A stretch of DNA of 15,126 nucleotides from JBOGWP01 sp050693875 (lineage in GTDB: Bacteria > Actinomycetota > CADDZG01 > JAHWKV01 > JBOGWP01): assembly GCA_050693875.1 (NCBI GenBank), contig JBOGWP010000040.1, forward strand, positions 1 to 15,126, given 5' to 3'. The notes beneath the pieces are model-generated. The model did not search any database and was not told where the DNA came from. It was given only the letters and a program-made list of their open reading frames with translations. The position numbers and the translations under genes were made by a program. This document shows positions 6,575 through 14,479 of the stretch, one piece after another (the first letter of the stretch is position 1; each line of letters starts with the position of its first letter).

Positions 6575-7564
6575 ATGGCGGTCGTTACCATGAAGCAGCT
6601 GCTGGAGTCCGGAGTCCATTTCGGACACCAGACCCGGCGGTGGAACCCCAAGATGCGCCGGTACATCTTCACCGAGCGCAACGGCATCTACATCATCGAC
6701 CTCCTCAAAACGCTGATCGGCATCGAGGAGGCCTACACCTTCGCTCGAGAGCTGATCGCACGCGGCGGCATGCTCCTCTTCGTCGGGACCAAGAAGCAGA
6801 TCGCCGATGCGATGGAGCGGGAGGCCCGCAGGGTCGGCATGCCGTACGTCAACTACCGGTGGCTCGGCGGCATGCTGACCAACTTCCAGACCATCCACCG
6901 GCGCATCTTGCGGATGCGCGAGCTCGAGAGCCAGGATGCCCAGGGCATCTTCGAGGAGCTCCCGAAGAAGGAGGCCCTCCGCCTTCGCCGCGAGCTGGAG
7001 AAGCTGCAGAAGACCCTCAAGGGCATCCGCGACCTGTCGCGCCGCCCCGATGCGGTGTTCATCCTCGACACGCGCAAGGAGGACATCTGCGTGCGCGAGG
7101 CGCGCAAGCTCGGGATCCCGATCGTCGCGGTCGTCGACACCAACTGCGATCCCGACGAGGTCGACTACGTCATCCCCGGCAACGACGACGCCATCCGCTC
7201 GGGCGAGCTGCTGATCCGGGTGATGGCCGAGGCCGTCGCCGACGGGCTGGGAATGCGCCCGCCCGAGGTCATCGCCGCCGCCGAAGCGGCCGCGGCCTCC
7301 GGGATCACCTATACCGCCGGTGGCGAAGAGCCCCCTGCCGAGTGGGAGATCATGCTCGCTCAGCAGGAGGCCGAGAGCGCGCGCAAGGCTGCGGAGGAGT
7401 TCGTTCCGGAAGGTGGGCCTGCGGCGGAACAGACCGGAGAGGCGCCCGAGGAGCCGGCCGCGGAGATGCGCCCAATTCTTCGGGACGAGCCGATCCCCGG
7501 GGAGGACCTCGAGGAGGAGTTGAAGGTGATCTACAAGGACGAGGAGGAGGGGCGACGTCGATGA
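6575..7564 (+). CDS. rpsB: 30S ribosomal protein S2
   Basis: S2 binds the 16S rRNA late in 30S assembly and helps dock S1 or the mRNA platform. The N-terminal 235 residues match the family closely: MKQLLESGVHFGHQTRRWNPKM, FVGTKKQIADAMEREARRVGMPYVNYRWLGGMLTNF, FILDTRKEDICVREARKLGIPIVAVVDTNCDPDEVDYVIPGNDDAIRS. The protein is 329 aa, about 90 longer than E. coli S2; the extra C-terminal part is acidic and Pro/Glu-rich, a trait found in actinobacterial S2. ATG 6575 follows AAAGGAGG by 5 nt, the strongest ribosome site in the window apart from that of the small peptide. Its TGA overlaps the tsf ATG. The final acidic codons (GAGGAGGAGG) also form the tsf ribosome site. Confidence 0.97.
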   Translation: MAVVTMKQLLESGVHFGHQTRRWNPKMRRYIFTERNGIYIIDLLKTLIGIEEAYTFARELIARGGMLLFVGTKKQIADAMEREARRVGMPYVNYRWLGGMLTNFQTIHRRILRMRELESQDAQGIFEELPKKEALRLRRELEKLQKTLKGIRDLSRRPDAVFILDTRKEDICVREARKLGIPIVAVVDTNCDPDEVDYVIPGNDDAIRSGELLIRVMAEAVADGLGMRPPEVIAAAEAAAASGITYTAGGEEPPAEWEIMLAQQEAESARKAAEEFVPEGGPAAEQTGEAPEEPAAEMRPILRDEPIPGEDLEEELKVIYKDEEEGRRR

Positions 7565-8196
7565 GCACCGCCGTCACCGCCGGCGACGTGAAGCGGCTCC
7601 GCGACGAGACCGGCGCGGGGATGATGGACTGCAAGCGCGCCCTCGGCGAGGCCTCGGGCAACTTCGAGGCCGCCAAGGACCTCCTGCGCACGTGGGGATT
7701 GGCCGGCGTCGCGAAGCGCGCCAGCCGTGCCGCCTCGGAGGGAGGCGTCGGGTCGTATCTGCATCAGCTCGACCGGGAGCTGCCGGCGAAGGTCGGCGTG
7801 CTCGTCGAGATCAACTGCGAGACCGACTTCGTCGCCAAAACCCAGGAGTTCAAGTCCCTGCTGCGCGACATCGCCCTCCACATTGCCGCCATGGAACCCC
7901 GCTGGATCTCGCGGGGGGAGGTGCCCGAGGACTACCTCGAGCGGGAGCGCAACATCGTGCTCGCGTCGCCGCAGACCGCCAACAAGCCGCCGCAGATCGT
8001 CGACAAGATCGTCGATGGCAAGCTCAAGTCGGTGCTCGCCGACAAAGGCGGGGTGCTTCTCGAGCAGCCCTTCGTCCGCGACGCGACCGGGAAGCGCACG
8101 ATCGGCGACCTGGTCCACGACATCGCCGCTTCGGTGAAGGAGAACATCGTCATCCGCCGGTTCGCCCGTTTCCGGGTGGGCGAGGAGGCCGAATAA
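7561..8196 (+). CDS. tsf: Elongation factor Ts, short form
   Basis: EF-Ts exchanges GDP for GTP on EF-Tu during elongation. The N-terminal UBA-like domain (VKRLRDETGAGMMDCKRALGEASGNFEAAKDLLR, residues 10-43) and the TDFV motif (NCETDFVAKTQEF, 88-91), which inserts near the EF-Tu nucleotide site, are intact. At 211 aa it is well below the roughly 280 aa of E. coli or Streptomyces EF-Ts and near the Thermus length (about 196 aa), so part of the core or coiled-coil region is absent. It is not truncated by a frameshift: the C-terminus (GDLVHDIAASVKENIVIRRFARFRVGE) is family-like. Translation is coupled to rpsB through the ATGA overlap, keeping the two products linked, as in most bacteria. Confidence 0.96.
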   Translation: MSTAVTAGDVKRLRDETGAGMMDCKRALGEASGNFEAAKDLLRTWGLAGVAKRASRAASEGGVGSYLHQLDRELPAKVGVLVEINCETDFVAKTQEFKSLLRDIALHIAAMEPRWISRGEVPEDYLERERNIVLASPQTANKPPQIVDKIVDGKLKSVLADKGGVLLEQPFVRDATGKRTIGDLVHDIAASVKENIVIRRFARFRVGEEAE

Positions 8197-8198
8197 CC

Positions 8199-8930
8199 GT
8201 GGCGATCCCGGTGTTCCGCCGGGTGCTCCTCAAGCTGTCGGGAGAGGCCTTCGCGGACCCCGGGGTCGGCTTCGGCATCGACGCGGGCATCGTCTTCTCG
8301 CTTGCCAAGCAGCTGGCGGAGGTTCAGGCGATGGGCGTCCAGATGGCCGTGGTCGTCGGCGGGGGCAACATCTTCCGCGGCGCCCAGGCGTCCGCGATGG
8401 GGATGGAGCGGGCGCGCGCCGACTACATGGGCATGCTGGCGACGATGATCAATGCGCTGGCCTTGCAGGATGCACTGGGGCAGGTCGGGGCGGAGTGCCG
8501 CGTGCAGAGCGCGATCTGGATGCAGGAGGTCGCCGAGCCCTTCATCCGCGGCCGCGCGATCCGGCATCTCGAGAAGTGGCGCATCGTGATCTTCGGCGGG
8601 GGCACCGGCAACCCCTACTTCTCCACCGACACCGCGGCATCGGTGCGGGCGCTCGAGATCGGAGCCGAGGCGATCCTGAAAGGGACGCGGGTCGACGGCG
8701 TCTACGAGGCCGATCCGAACCTGTACCCCGATGCGAAGCGCCTCACCGACCTCGACTACATCGAGGTGCTGAACCGGGGCCTCAAGGTGATGGATTCGAC
8801 GGCGATCTCCCTGTGCATGGACAATGGCCTGCCGATCGTCGTGTTCGACCTGCGCGTCGACGGGAACATCCGCCGCGTGCTTCTGGGGGAGCCGGTCGGG
8901 ACGAAGGTCGGCGCGCGTTCGGCCTCCTGA
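8199..8930 (+). CDS. pyrH: UMP kinase
   Basis: PyrH phosphorylates UMP to UDP with ATP, feeding RNA, DNA and cell-wall nucleotide-sugar synthesis; it is a hexameric amino-acid-kinase-fold enzyme. Seen in the 243-aa product are KLSGEAF (12-18), the GGGNIFRG nucleotide loop (54-61), GGTGNPYFSTDTAA (134-147) and LKGTRVDGVYEADPN (160-174). Start is GTG 8199, two bases after the tsf stop, with GAGGAGG at 8182-8188 inside tsf, a slightly long spacing of 10. Length is normal. Linkage to rpsB-tsf and frr is near-universal among bacteria and suggests co-transcription from the rpsB promoter. Confidence 0.97.
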   Translation: MAIPVFRRVLLKLSGEAFADPGVGFGIDAGIVFSLAKQLAEVQAMGVQMAVVVGGGNIFRGAQASAMGMERARADYMGMLATMINALALQDALGQVGAECRVQSAIWMQEVAEPFIRGRAIRHLEKWRIVIFGGGTGNPYFSTDTAASVRALEIGAEAILKGTRVDGVYEADPNLYPDAKRLTDLDYIEVLNRGLKVMDSTAISLCMDNGLPIVVFDLRVDGNIRRVLLGEPVGTKVGARSAS

Positions 8931-8944
8931 GAGAGGAGTCGGCC

Positions 8945-9505
8945 ATGGTCGTCGCAGAGCGTCTCGCCCAGGCGGAGGAGAAGATGCGCAAGGCGGTCCG
9001 GGTGACCCGCGAGGAGTTCGCGGCGGTGCGGACCGGCAGGGCCTCCCCGAAGCTGGTCGAGCGCATCAACGTCGAGTACTACGGCAGCAAGGTCCCGCTC
9101 GAGCAGATCGCAGGGATCTCCGTTCCGGAGGCGCGGATGCTCGTGATCCATCCCTACGACCACAACGCCCTTCCCCAGATCGAGAGGGCTATTCTCGCGT
9201 CCGATCTCGGGATCAACCCCTCGAACGACGGGCAGCTCATCCGGCTCGCCTTCCCGCCCCTCACCGAGCAGCGCCGCAAGGAGCTGATCAAGGTGGTGCG
9301 GGAGCGCGCCGAGGACGGGCGCGTCGCCGTGCGCAACGTTCGCCGGCACACGAAGGAGGACGTCGAGCGAGCGCAGAAGCACGGCGACATCTCCGAGGAC
9401 GATCTCCACCGCCTCGAGAAGGAGCTCCAGAAGCTGACCGATCGCTTCACCGTGGAGATCGACCACTTGCTCGGCGACAAGGAGAAGGAGCTTCTTGAGG
9501 TCTGA
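8945..9505 (+). CDS. frr: Ribosome recycling factor
   Basis: RRF works with EF-G to split post-termination ribosomes. The 186-aa product has normal length and the expected two-domain pattern: the three-helix bundle is formed by the N-terminal helix (MRKAVRVTREEFAAVRTGRASPKLVERI, with the conserved R-x-GRAS) and the C-terminal helices (LTEQRRKELIKVVRERAEDGRVAVRNVRR and the DISEDDLHRLEKELQKLTD segment). The beta domain lies at about 31-105 (YYGSKVPLEQIAGISVPEARMLVIHPYD). ATG 8945 follows GAGAGGAG (8931-8938) at proper spacing. It begins 14 nt after pyrH and ends inside cdsA. Confidence 0.97.
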   Translation: MVVAERLAQAEEKMRKAVRVTREEFAAVRTGRASPKLVERINVEYYGSKVPLEQIAGISVPEARMLVIHPYDHNALPQIERAILASDLGINPSNDGQLIRLAFPPLTEQRRKELIKVVRERAEDGRVAVRNVRRHTKEDVERAQKHGDISEDDLHRLEKELQKLTDRFTVEIDHLLGDKEKELLEV

Positions 9506-10544
9506 GGGGCCCAAGGGGAGCGGGAAGCCCTCGCCCGAGGAGCCCGAGCCTCCCGATCCAACTCACCGGCTCGAAGGCCCTCCCACCGACCGGCAGCCGC
9601 GGGGGGAGGCGAGGCGCCCGCCCGGTCTTCGCGCCCGCACTCGCCCCGGAGCCACGGCGCCCGGCTCGGGTGACCCAAGCGGTCCTGGCGAGGCCTCGCC
9701 GGGCTCGGGCCGCCTCATGGTGCGGGTGGTCACCGGCGTCGTGCTGGGGGGCGCCGTGCTGGGTCTCCTCGCGCTCGGGCGAGCGCCCTTCTTTCTCCTC
9801 GTGCTGGCCGTGGTCCTCGTCGCGCAGGCGGAGCTGTACCACGCGCTGAGGCAGGCGGAGTACGACCCTGCGACGTCGCTTGGACTCGTGGCCGGCGCGG
9901 TGCTGCTCGGAGGGACCTACTTACGGGGCGGCGCCGCGGTGGGACTCGTGCTCTTCCTCACACTGGTCTTCTCCTTCGTGTGGTACGCCGGCGCCGGGCG
10001 GGAGGCGTCCGGCCCCACCGCCGAGGCCGAGCCGGTGCCGCTGGGTCGCTCGGCGACCGCGGGCATCGCCGTCACGATGCTGGGCGTCGCCTACGTCCCA
10101 TTGCTGGCCGCCTTCGCGGTGCTGCTGCTCACCCGTCCCGACGGCGTGGGGCTGGTCCTCACGCTCGTCGGCGGCGTCGCCGTCTACGACACCGTCGCAT
10201 ACTTTGCCGGCCGCGCCTTCGGGCGCCGTCGCCTCGCGCCGTCGATCTCTCCCGGCAAGGCCATCGAGGGGACGATTGGGGCGACCGTGGGGACGGTGTT
10301 GGTGATGGCGTTCGTCGCGCCCCGGCTCGGCCCGTGGGACATGGTCCAGGCGGCGCTGCTCGGCACGGCCATCTGCGTCATGGCGCCGCTCGGCGACCTC
10401 TTCGAGTCGCTGCTCAAGCGTGACCTCGGCATCAAGGACACCGGGATGCTGCTGCCCGGCCACGGGGGGGCGCTGGACCGCATCGACGCCATCCTGTTCT
10501 GCGCCCCGGCGGTGTACGCGTCGCTCCGGGTCTTCGGGCTGTAG
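9495..10544 (+). CDS. cdsA: Phosphatidate cytidylyltransferase
   Basis: CdsA makes CDP-diacylglycerol from phosphatidate and CTP at the membrane, the branch point for phospholipids. The C-terminal signature SLLKRDLGIKDTGMLLPGHG (starting at residue 305, followed by GALDRID) matches the CdsA pattern, with the paired Asp metal ligands. Several hydrophobic membrane segments fill about residues 75-300. TTG 9495 is chosen because AAGGAG at 9485-9490 lies 4 nt before it and it overlaps frr by 11 nt. This start adds about 74 residues rich in Pro, Gly, Arg and Glu, probably disordered and cytoplasmic. The alternative start ATG 9717 lies right at the first membrane segment but has no ribosome site. 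Total is 349 aa from TTG. Confidence 0.94.
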   Translation: MRSEGPKGSGKPSPEEPEPPDPTHRLEGPPTDRQPRGEARRPPGLRARTRPGATAPGSGDPSGPGEASPGSGRLMVRVVTGVVLGGAVLGLLALGRAPFFLLVLAVVLVAQAELYHALRQAEYDPATSLGLVAGAVLLGGTYLRGGAAVGLVLFLTLVFSFVWYAGAGREASGPTAEAEPVPLGRSATAGIAVTMLGVAYVPLLAAFAVLLLTRPDGVGLVLTLVGGVAVYDTVAYFAGRAFGRRRLAPSISPGKAIEGTIGATVGTVLVMAFVAPRLGPWDMVQAALLGTAICVMAPLGDLFESLLKRDLGIKDTGMLLPGHGGALDRIDAILFCAPAVYASLRVFGL

Positions 10545-10597
10545 CGGCGATCGTCGATGCGGCACAGCGTGCGCCGGACTTGTCACCAGGAGAGGGG

Positions 10598-11767
10598 ATG
10601 ATGGAGAGGATGGACGACATCTATTCGGGCGGCGAGCAGGTTCGCGTCGCCATCCTCGGATCGACGGGCTCGATCGGGCGCCAGGCGCTCGACGTCGTCC
10701 GGGCCCATCCCGATCGGTTCGAGGTGGTGGCGCTGGCGGCCTATTCCGACGAGGACACGCTCCTGGCCCAGGCCCGAGAGCTCGGTGTGAAGCTGGCGGG
10801 CATCGTCTCCGGCGGCAGCGAGGAGCCCGACGGGGTCGAGCTGGTCCGGGGCGACGACTCCGCGGCCGAGGTGGTGGAGCGGACAGAAGCGCAGGTCGTG
10901 CTGAATGCGGTCGTGGGCGCGGCCGGGCTCCGCGCCACCCTCGCGACGATCAAGGCCGGCAAGGTCCTTGCGCTGGCCAACAAGGAGAGCCTCGTCGCCG
11001 CAGGGGAGCTGGTGATGGCGAAGGCGGAGCCGGGACAGATCCGGCCCGTCGACAGCGAGCACTCGGCGCTGTGGCAGGCGCTCGAGGGATTCCCTGCCGA
11101 GGCGGTGCGGCGCGTCTACATCACCGGCAGCGGCGGTCCGTTCCGAGGCCGCTCCATCGAGGAGCTGAGGGGTGTGACGGTCGCGGAGGCACTTCGCCAT
11201 CCCGTCTGGGAGATGGGACGCAAGATCACCATCGATTCCGCCACGATGATGAACAAGGGTCTCGAGGTCATCGAGGCTCACTTCCTCTTCGGGTTCACCT
11301 ACGACGAGATCGAGGTGGTGATCCACCCGCAGGGCATCGTGCACGCGATGGCCGAGGCGGTCGATGGTTCGCTGCTCGCCCACGCCGCCATGCCCGACAT
11401 GAGGCTCCCCATCCAACTCGCCCTCGGGTGGCCGGCGCGGCTCGGTGCGCGCGCCGGGCGGGTCGATTGGGTGGGCCGCTCCCTCACGTTCGAGGCCCCC
11501 GACACCACCACGTTTCGCTGCCTCCCGCTCGCCTACGACGCGGGCAGGCGTGGCGGGACGTATCCCGCGGTGATGAACGCGGCGAACGAGGTGGCGGTGC
11601 AAGCGTTCCTCGGGGAGCGCGTGCGCTTTCTCGATATCGCTGAGATCGTCGAGCGCGCGTTGTCGGCCCACGACGTAATCGACCCGACGCTCGAGGGCGT
11701 CCTCGAGGCCGATGCCTGGGCGCGCCGGCGCGCCGGCGAGCTGGTCGCCGCCAGCGAATCGCGATGA
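10598..11767 (+). CDS. dxr: 1-deoxy-D-xylulose 5-phosphate reductoisomerase
   Basis: Dxr converts DXP to MEP with NADPH, the committed step of the non-mevalonate isoprenoid pathway. The 389-aa product has the Rossmann motif GSTGSIGRQALDV (21-33), LANKESLVAAG (126-136), the metal-binding DSE (152-154 in PVDSEHSALWQ), ITGSGGPFR (175-183), HPVWEMGRKITIDSATMMNKGLEVIEAH (201-228) and HPQGIVHAM. These cover all known active-site segments. ATG 10598 follows GGAG (10589-10592) at 5 nt; two further ATGs lie close behind, and the frame opens at TTG 10580. It lies 53 bp after cdsA with no clear promoter, and its stop overlaps the rseP start (ATGA). Confidence 0.97.
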   Translation: MMERMDDIYSGGEQVRVAILGSTGSIGRQALDVVRAHPDRFEVVALAAYSDEDTLLAQARELGVKLAGIVSGGSEEPDGVELVRGDDSAAEVVERTEAQVVLNAVVGAAGLRATLATIKAGKVLALANKESLVAAGELVMAKAEPGQIRPVDSEHSALWQALEGFPAEAVRRVYITGSGGPFRGRSIEELRGVTVAEALRHPVWEMGRKITIDSATMMNKGLEVIEAHFLFGFTYDEIEVVIHPQGIVHAMAEAVDGSLLAHAAMPDMRLPIQLALGWPARLGARAGRVDWVGRSLTFEAPDTTTFRCLPLAYDAGRRGGTYPAVMNAANEVAVQAFLGERVRFLDIAEIVERALSAHDVIDPTLEGVLEADAWARRRAGELVAASESR

Positions 11768-12900
11768 GCGCCTCCCTGGGTGTCGCCGCCTTCATCGGGA
11801 CGCTCCTCGTGATGGTCGTCGTCCACGAGAGCGGGCATTTCCTCGCCGCCAAGAGCTTCGGAATCAAGGTCGAGGAGTTCTTCGTGGGGTTCGGTCCGAG
11901 GCTCTTCGCCCGCAGGCGCGGGGAGACGACCTACGGCGTGAAGGCCGTGCTGCTGGGCGGCTACGTGAAGATCGCCGGGATGAACCCCTGGCAGACCGTC
12001 CCCGAGTCGGACCGGCCCCGGACCTACGGGGCCAAGCCCGCCTGGCAGCGCGCTATCCTGCTCGTCGCCGGCTCGGCCACCCACCTGGTGTTGGCGACCG
12101 TGATTCTGGCCGGCATGCTCATGCTGATCGGGCGGCCACTCGGGCCCTCGACCGAGTTGGCCTCGGTCACTGCCGCCTTGCCTGGGGTGAAGGCGCCGGC
12201 CGCGGCGGCCGGGCTGCGTCCCGGCGACACGATCGTCGCCCTGGCGGGGGAGCCCACCACGTCGTGGAGCGAGGTCCGCAAGGCGATTCGCGCGCGGCCC
12301 GATCAGGTGGTCGAGGTCGAGGTCCTGCGCGGCGGGCGTCCCCTGCGGTTCAGCGTCCACCTCGCGTCGGCGAGGCCGCCGGAATCGTCCAGCGCCCGGC
12401 CCATCGGCTTCCTGGGGGTGGAGCCCGAGTTCCGCTACCGGCGGCTGAACCCCGTCGCCGCCGTGGCGAGCGGGGCGGGCCTGACCGGGCGGCTCGTCGC
12501 CGCCTCGGTGCAGGGGATAGGGACGATCTTCTCGCCCGAGGGTCTCGGCCGGGTCTTCTCGGCCCTCGGCCATTCCGGCCAGCGCTCGATCGAGGAGCCG
12601 ATCGGCCTCGTCGGCGGAGCGCGTCTCGCCGGGCAGGCGGCATCGGCCGGGGAGATCGAGTCGCTGATGCTCTTTCTCACCGGGTTCATCGTCTTCGTCG
12701 GCGTCATCAACATGGCCCCGCTGCCCCCCCTCGACGGCGGCCACCTCCTGGTGCTGCTTCTCGAGAAGATCTCGGGGCGGACGATCGACATGCGGAAGGT
12801 CGTGCCGGTGGCGGCCTTCGTGGTCAGCCTGTTCGTGGCCCTGTCGGTGGCGCTCTTGTTCCTCGACGTCGTCCGCCCGGTCCAGAACCCATTCCAGTAG
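11764..12900 (+). CDS. rseP: Site-2 intramembrane zinc metalloprotease, RseP family
   Basis: This membrane protease cuts membrane segments, typically of anti-sigma factors (actinobacterial Rip1, E. coli RseP). The 378-aa product has the zinc motif HESGH (H21, E22, H25) within the first membrane segment, a second segment at about 97-122, one PDZ domain at about 130-205 (GLRPGDTIVALAGEPTTSWSEV), and the third zinc ligand site NMAPLPPLDGGH (N316, D324) in membrane segment three, with a fourth at about 346-367. One PDZ is the actinobacterial/Bacillus type, not the two-PDZ E. coli form. ATG 11764 overlaps the dxr TGA; no good ribosome site is present, so translation likely depends on coupling. Its substrate is not in the window; whether it acts on a regulator of WhiG is unknown. 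Confidence 0.95.
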   Translation: MSASLGVAAFIGTLLVMVVVHESGHFLAAKSFGIKVEEFFVGFGPRLFARRRGETTYGVKAVLLGGYVKIAGMNPWQTVPESDRPRTYGAKPAWQRAILLVAGSATHLVLATVILAGMLMLIGRPLGPSTELASVTAALPGVKAPAAAAGLRPGDTIVALAGEPTTSWSEVRKAIRARPDQVVEVEVLRGGRPLRFSVHLASARPPESSSARPIGFLGVEPEFRYRRLNPVAAVASGAGLTGRLVAASVQGIGTIFSPEGLGRVFSALGHSGQRSIEEPIGLVGGARLAGQAASAGEIESLMLFLTGFIVFVGVINMAPLPPLDGGHLLVLLLEKISGRTIDMRKVVPVAAFVVSLFVALSVALLFLDVVRPVQNPFQ

Positions 12901-12945
12901 GGGCGGCGGGCGGGCGGCCGCGGAGGGCAAGCGCCGAACGCGCAC

Positions 12946-12951
12946 TAGGAT
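12946..12951 (+). promoter_or_regulatory. Candidate -10 box for leaderless proS
   Basis: TAGGAT is followed by 8 nt and then the ATG of proS, the same layout as TAGAAT before nfo. No Shine-Dalgarno sequence stands at the normal distance before ATG 12960; GGAGGG at 12922-12927 is much too far. The 59-bp gap after rseP is G/C-rich and otherwise empty. Confidence 0.4.
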
Positions 12952-12959
12952 TGGCGCCC

Positions 12960-14390
12960 ATGGCTCTCCCGAGGCAGCGCGACGACTTCCCCGGCTGGTA
13001 TCAGGCCGTCGTGAAGGGCGCCGAGATGGCGGAAACGTCGCTCGTCCGCGGCACGATGGTGATCCGGCCGTACGGCTTCGAGGTGTGGGAGCGCATCCAG
13101 TCGGCGGTCGACCGTCGCATCAAGGCGACGGGCCACGCCAACCTCTACTTCCCCCTGCTCATTCCCTACCGCCTGCTGGAGAAGGAGGCCGAGCACGTCG
13201 AGGGCTTCGCACCCGAGGTGGCGGTGGTGACCCACGCCGGGGGCGAGGAGCTCGACGAGCCATTGGTGGTCCGGCCCACGTCGGAGACGATCATCTGGGA
13301 CACCTACGCCAAGTGGATCCAGAGCTACCGCGACCTGCCGCTGCTCTACAACCAGTGGGCAAACGTGGTCCGGTGGGAGCGGCGCCCGCGGTTGTTCCTC
13401 CGCACGACCGAGTTCCTGTGGCAGGAGGGGCATACCGCGCACGAGACCGCCGAGGAGGCCATGGCCGAGGCGCGCCTGATCCTCACCGACGTGTACCGGG
13501 CGGCGGTCGAGGAGGACCTCGCCGTCCCGGTACGTCTGGGGCGGAAGAGTCGGGCGGAGAGGTTCGCAGGGGCGGTCGAGACGTACACGCTCGAGGCGTT
13601 GATGCGCGACGGAAAGGCGTTGCAGGCAGGGACGTCGCACTACCTCGGGCAGAACTTCGCCCGCGCCTACGATGTGCGCTTCCTCGGCCGCGACGGCAAG
13701 GAGAACTTTGCCTACGCGACCTCGTGGGGCGCCTCCACACGGCTGATCGGCGGGCTGATCATGGCCCACGGGGACGACCACGGGCTTCGCCTGCCGCCGC
13801 ATCTGGCACCGGTCCAGGTGGTGATCGTCCCCATCTACCGCACCGACGAGGAACGCTCCACGACGCTCGAGGCGGCCGGGAAGATCCGTCACGAGGTGGG
13901 CGAGCTGGGGGTGCGCGTTCGCGTCGACGACCGGGAGGAACACCGCCCCGGCTACAAGTTCAACGAATGGGAGCTGAAGGGGGTCCCCCTCCGGCTCGAG
14001 ATCGGGCCCAGGGAGCTGGGCTCGGGGGAGGCCGTGTGCTATCGGCGCGACACGGGCGAGAAGAGGCCCCTCGTGCTGGCGGGGCTGGGGTCGCGTATCC
14101 CCGAGCTGCTCGAGGAGGTCCAGGCGGAGCTCTTCAGGCAGGCCGCGTCGTTCCGGGACGAGCGCACCTTCTCGCCCGACCGATACGAGGAGCTGCGGGA
14201 GCTCGTGGAGAATCCCGGTGGGTTCGTCGTGGCGCGCTGGTGCGGGAGCCCCGTCTGTGAGGAGAAGGTCAAGGTCGACACGAGGGCCACCATCCGAACG
14301 CTGACCCTCGACCCCGAGCCGGTCGATGGGAGCTGCATCGTCTGCGGTCGGCCGGCGAAGGAGCGGGCCGCCTGGGCCCAGTCGTACTGA
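12960..14390 (+). CDS. proS: Prolyl-tRNA synthetase, archaeal/eukaryal type
   Basis: ProRS charges tRNA-Pro. The 476-aa product has class II motifs: VVRPTSETIIWDTYAKWIQ (103-121), motif 2 around RWERRPRLFLRTTEFLWQEGHTAHET (138-163) and motif 3 at GASTRLIGGLIMAHGDDHG (257-275, with R261). An anticodon-binding domain follows (about 284-385), then a zinc-binding C-terminal domain with C428, C433, C459 and C462, ending in Tyr476. The terminal Tyr, the Cys set and the lack of a bacterial editing insertion mark the archaeal/eukaryal type, also found in scattered bacteria such as Thermus. Start is ATG 12960. It closes the housekeeping run; in many actinobacteria ispG lies between rseP and proS, but here nothing does. 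Confidence 0.97.
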   Translation: MALPRQRDDFPGWYQAVVKGAEMAETSLVRGTMVIRPYGFEVWERIQSAVDRRIKATGHANLYFPLLIPYRLLEKEAEHVEGFAPEVAVVTHAGGEELDEPLVVRPTSETIIWDTYAKWIQSYRDLPLLYNQWANVVRWERRPRLFLRTTEFLWQEGHTAHETAEEAMAEARLILTDVYRAAVEEDLAVPVRLGRKSRAERFAGAVETYTLEALMRDGKALQAGTSHYLGQNFARAYDVRFLGRDGKENFAYATSWGASTRLIGGLIMAHGDDHGLRLPPHLAPVQVVIVPIYRTDEERSTTLEAAGKIRHEVGELGVRVRVDDREEHRPGYKFNEWELKGVPLRLEIGPRELGSGEAVCYRRDTGEKRPLVLAGLGSRIPELLEEVQAELFRQAASFRDERTFSPDRYEELRELVENPGGFVVARWCGSPVCEEKVKVDTRATIRTLTLDPEPVDGSCIVCGRPAKERAAWAQSY

Positions 14391-14430
14391 CTCCCGACAC
14401 ACACTTCCGCAACGTGACGTTTCGGCCTGG

Positions 14431-14472
14431 CCCCGCGCCCGGGCCGGCACGCAGGGGAACGGCCGGGCGGGG
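14431..14472 (+). terminator. G/C-rich stem-loop after proS, possible terminator
   Basis: CCCCGCGCCCGGGCCG at 14431-14446 can pair with CGGCCGGGCGGGG at 14460-14472, with small bulges and a 13-nt loop. It begins 41 nt after the proS stop. No U-tract follows, so if it ends transcription it does so without the classical tail, as is often proposed for high-GC actinobacteria. Confidence 0.4.
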
Positions 14473-14479
14473 TGCGCCT

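Noticed and set aside
11533..12945. Open minus-strand frame of about 470 codons opposite dxr and rseP
   Set aside because: Composition is His/Arg/Gly/Pro-rich and shows no domain; it is antisense to two clear genes.
12945..14450. Open minus-strand frame of about 500 codons opposite proS
   Set aside because: It is the mirror of a well-supported gene; long antisense frames are expected in high-GC DNA, and the translation is low-complexity with no family motif.
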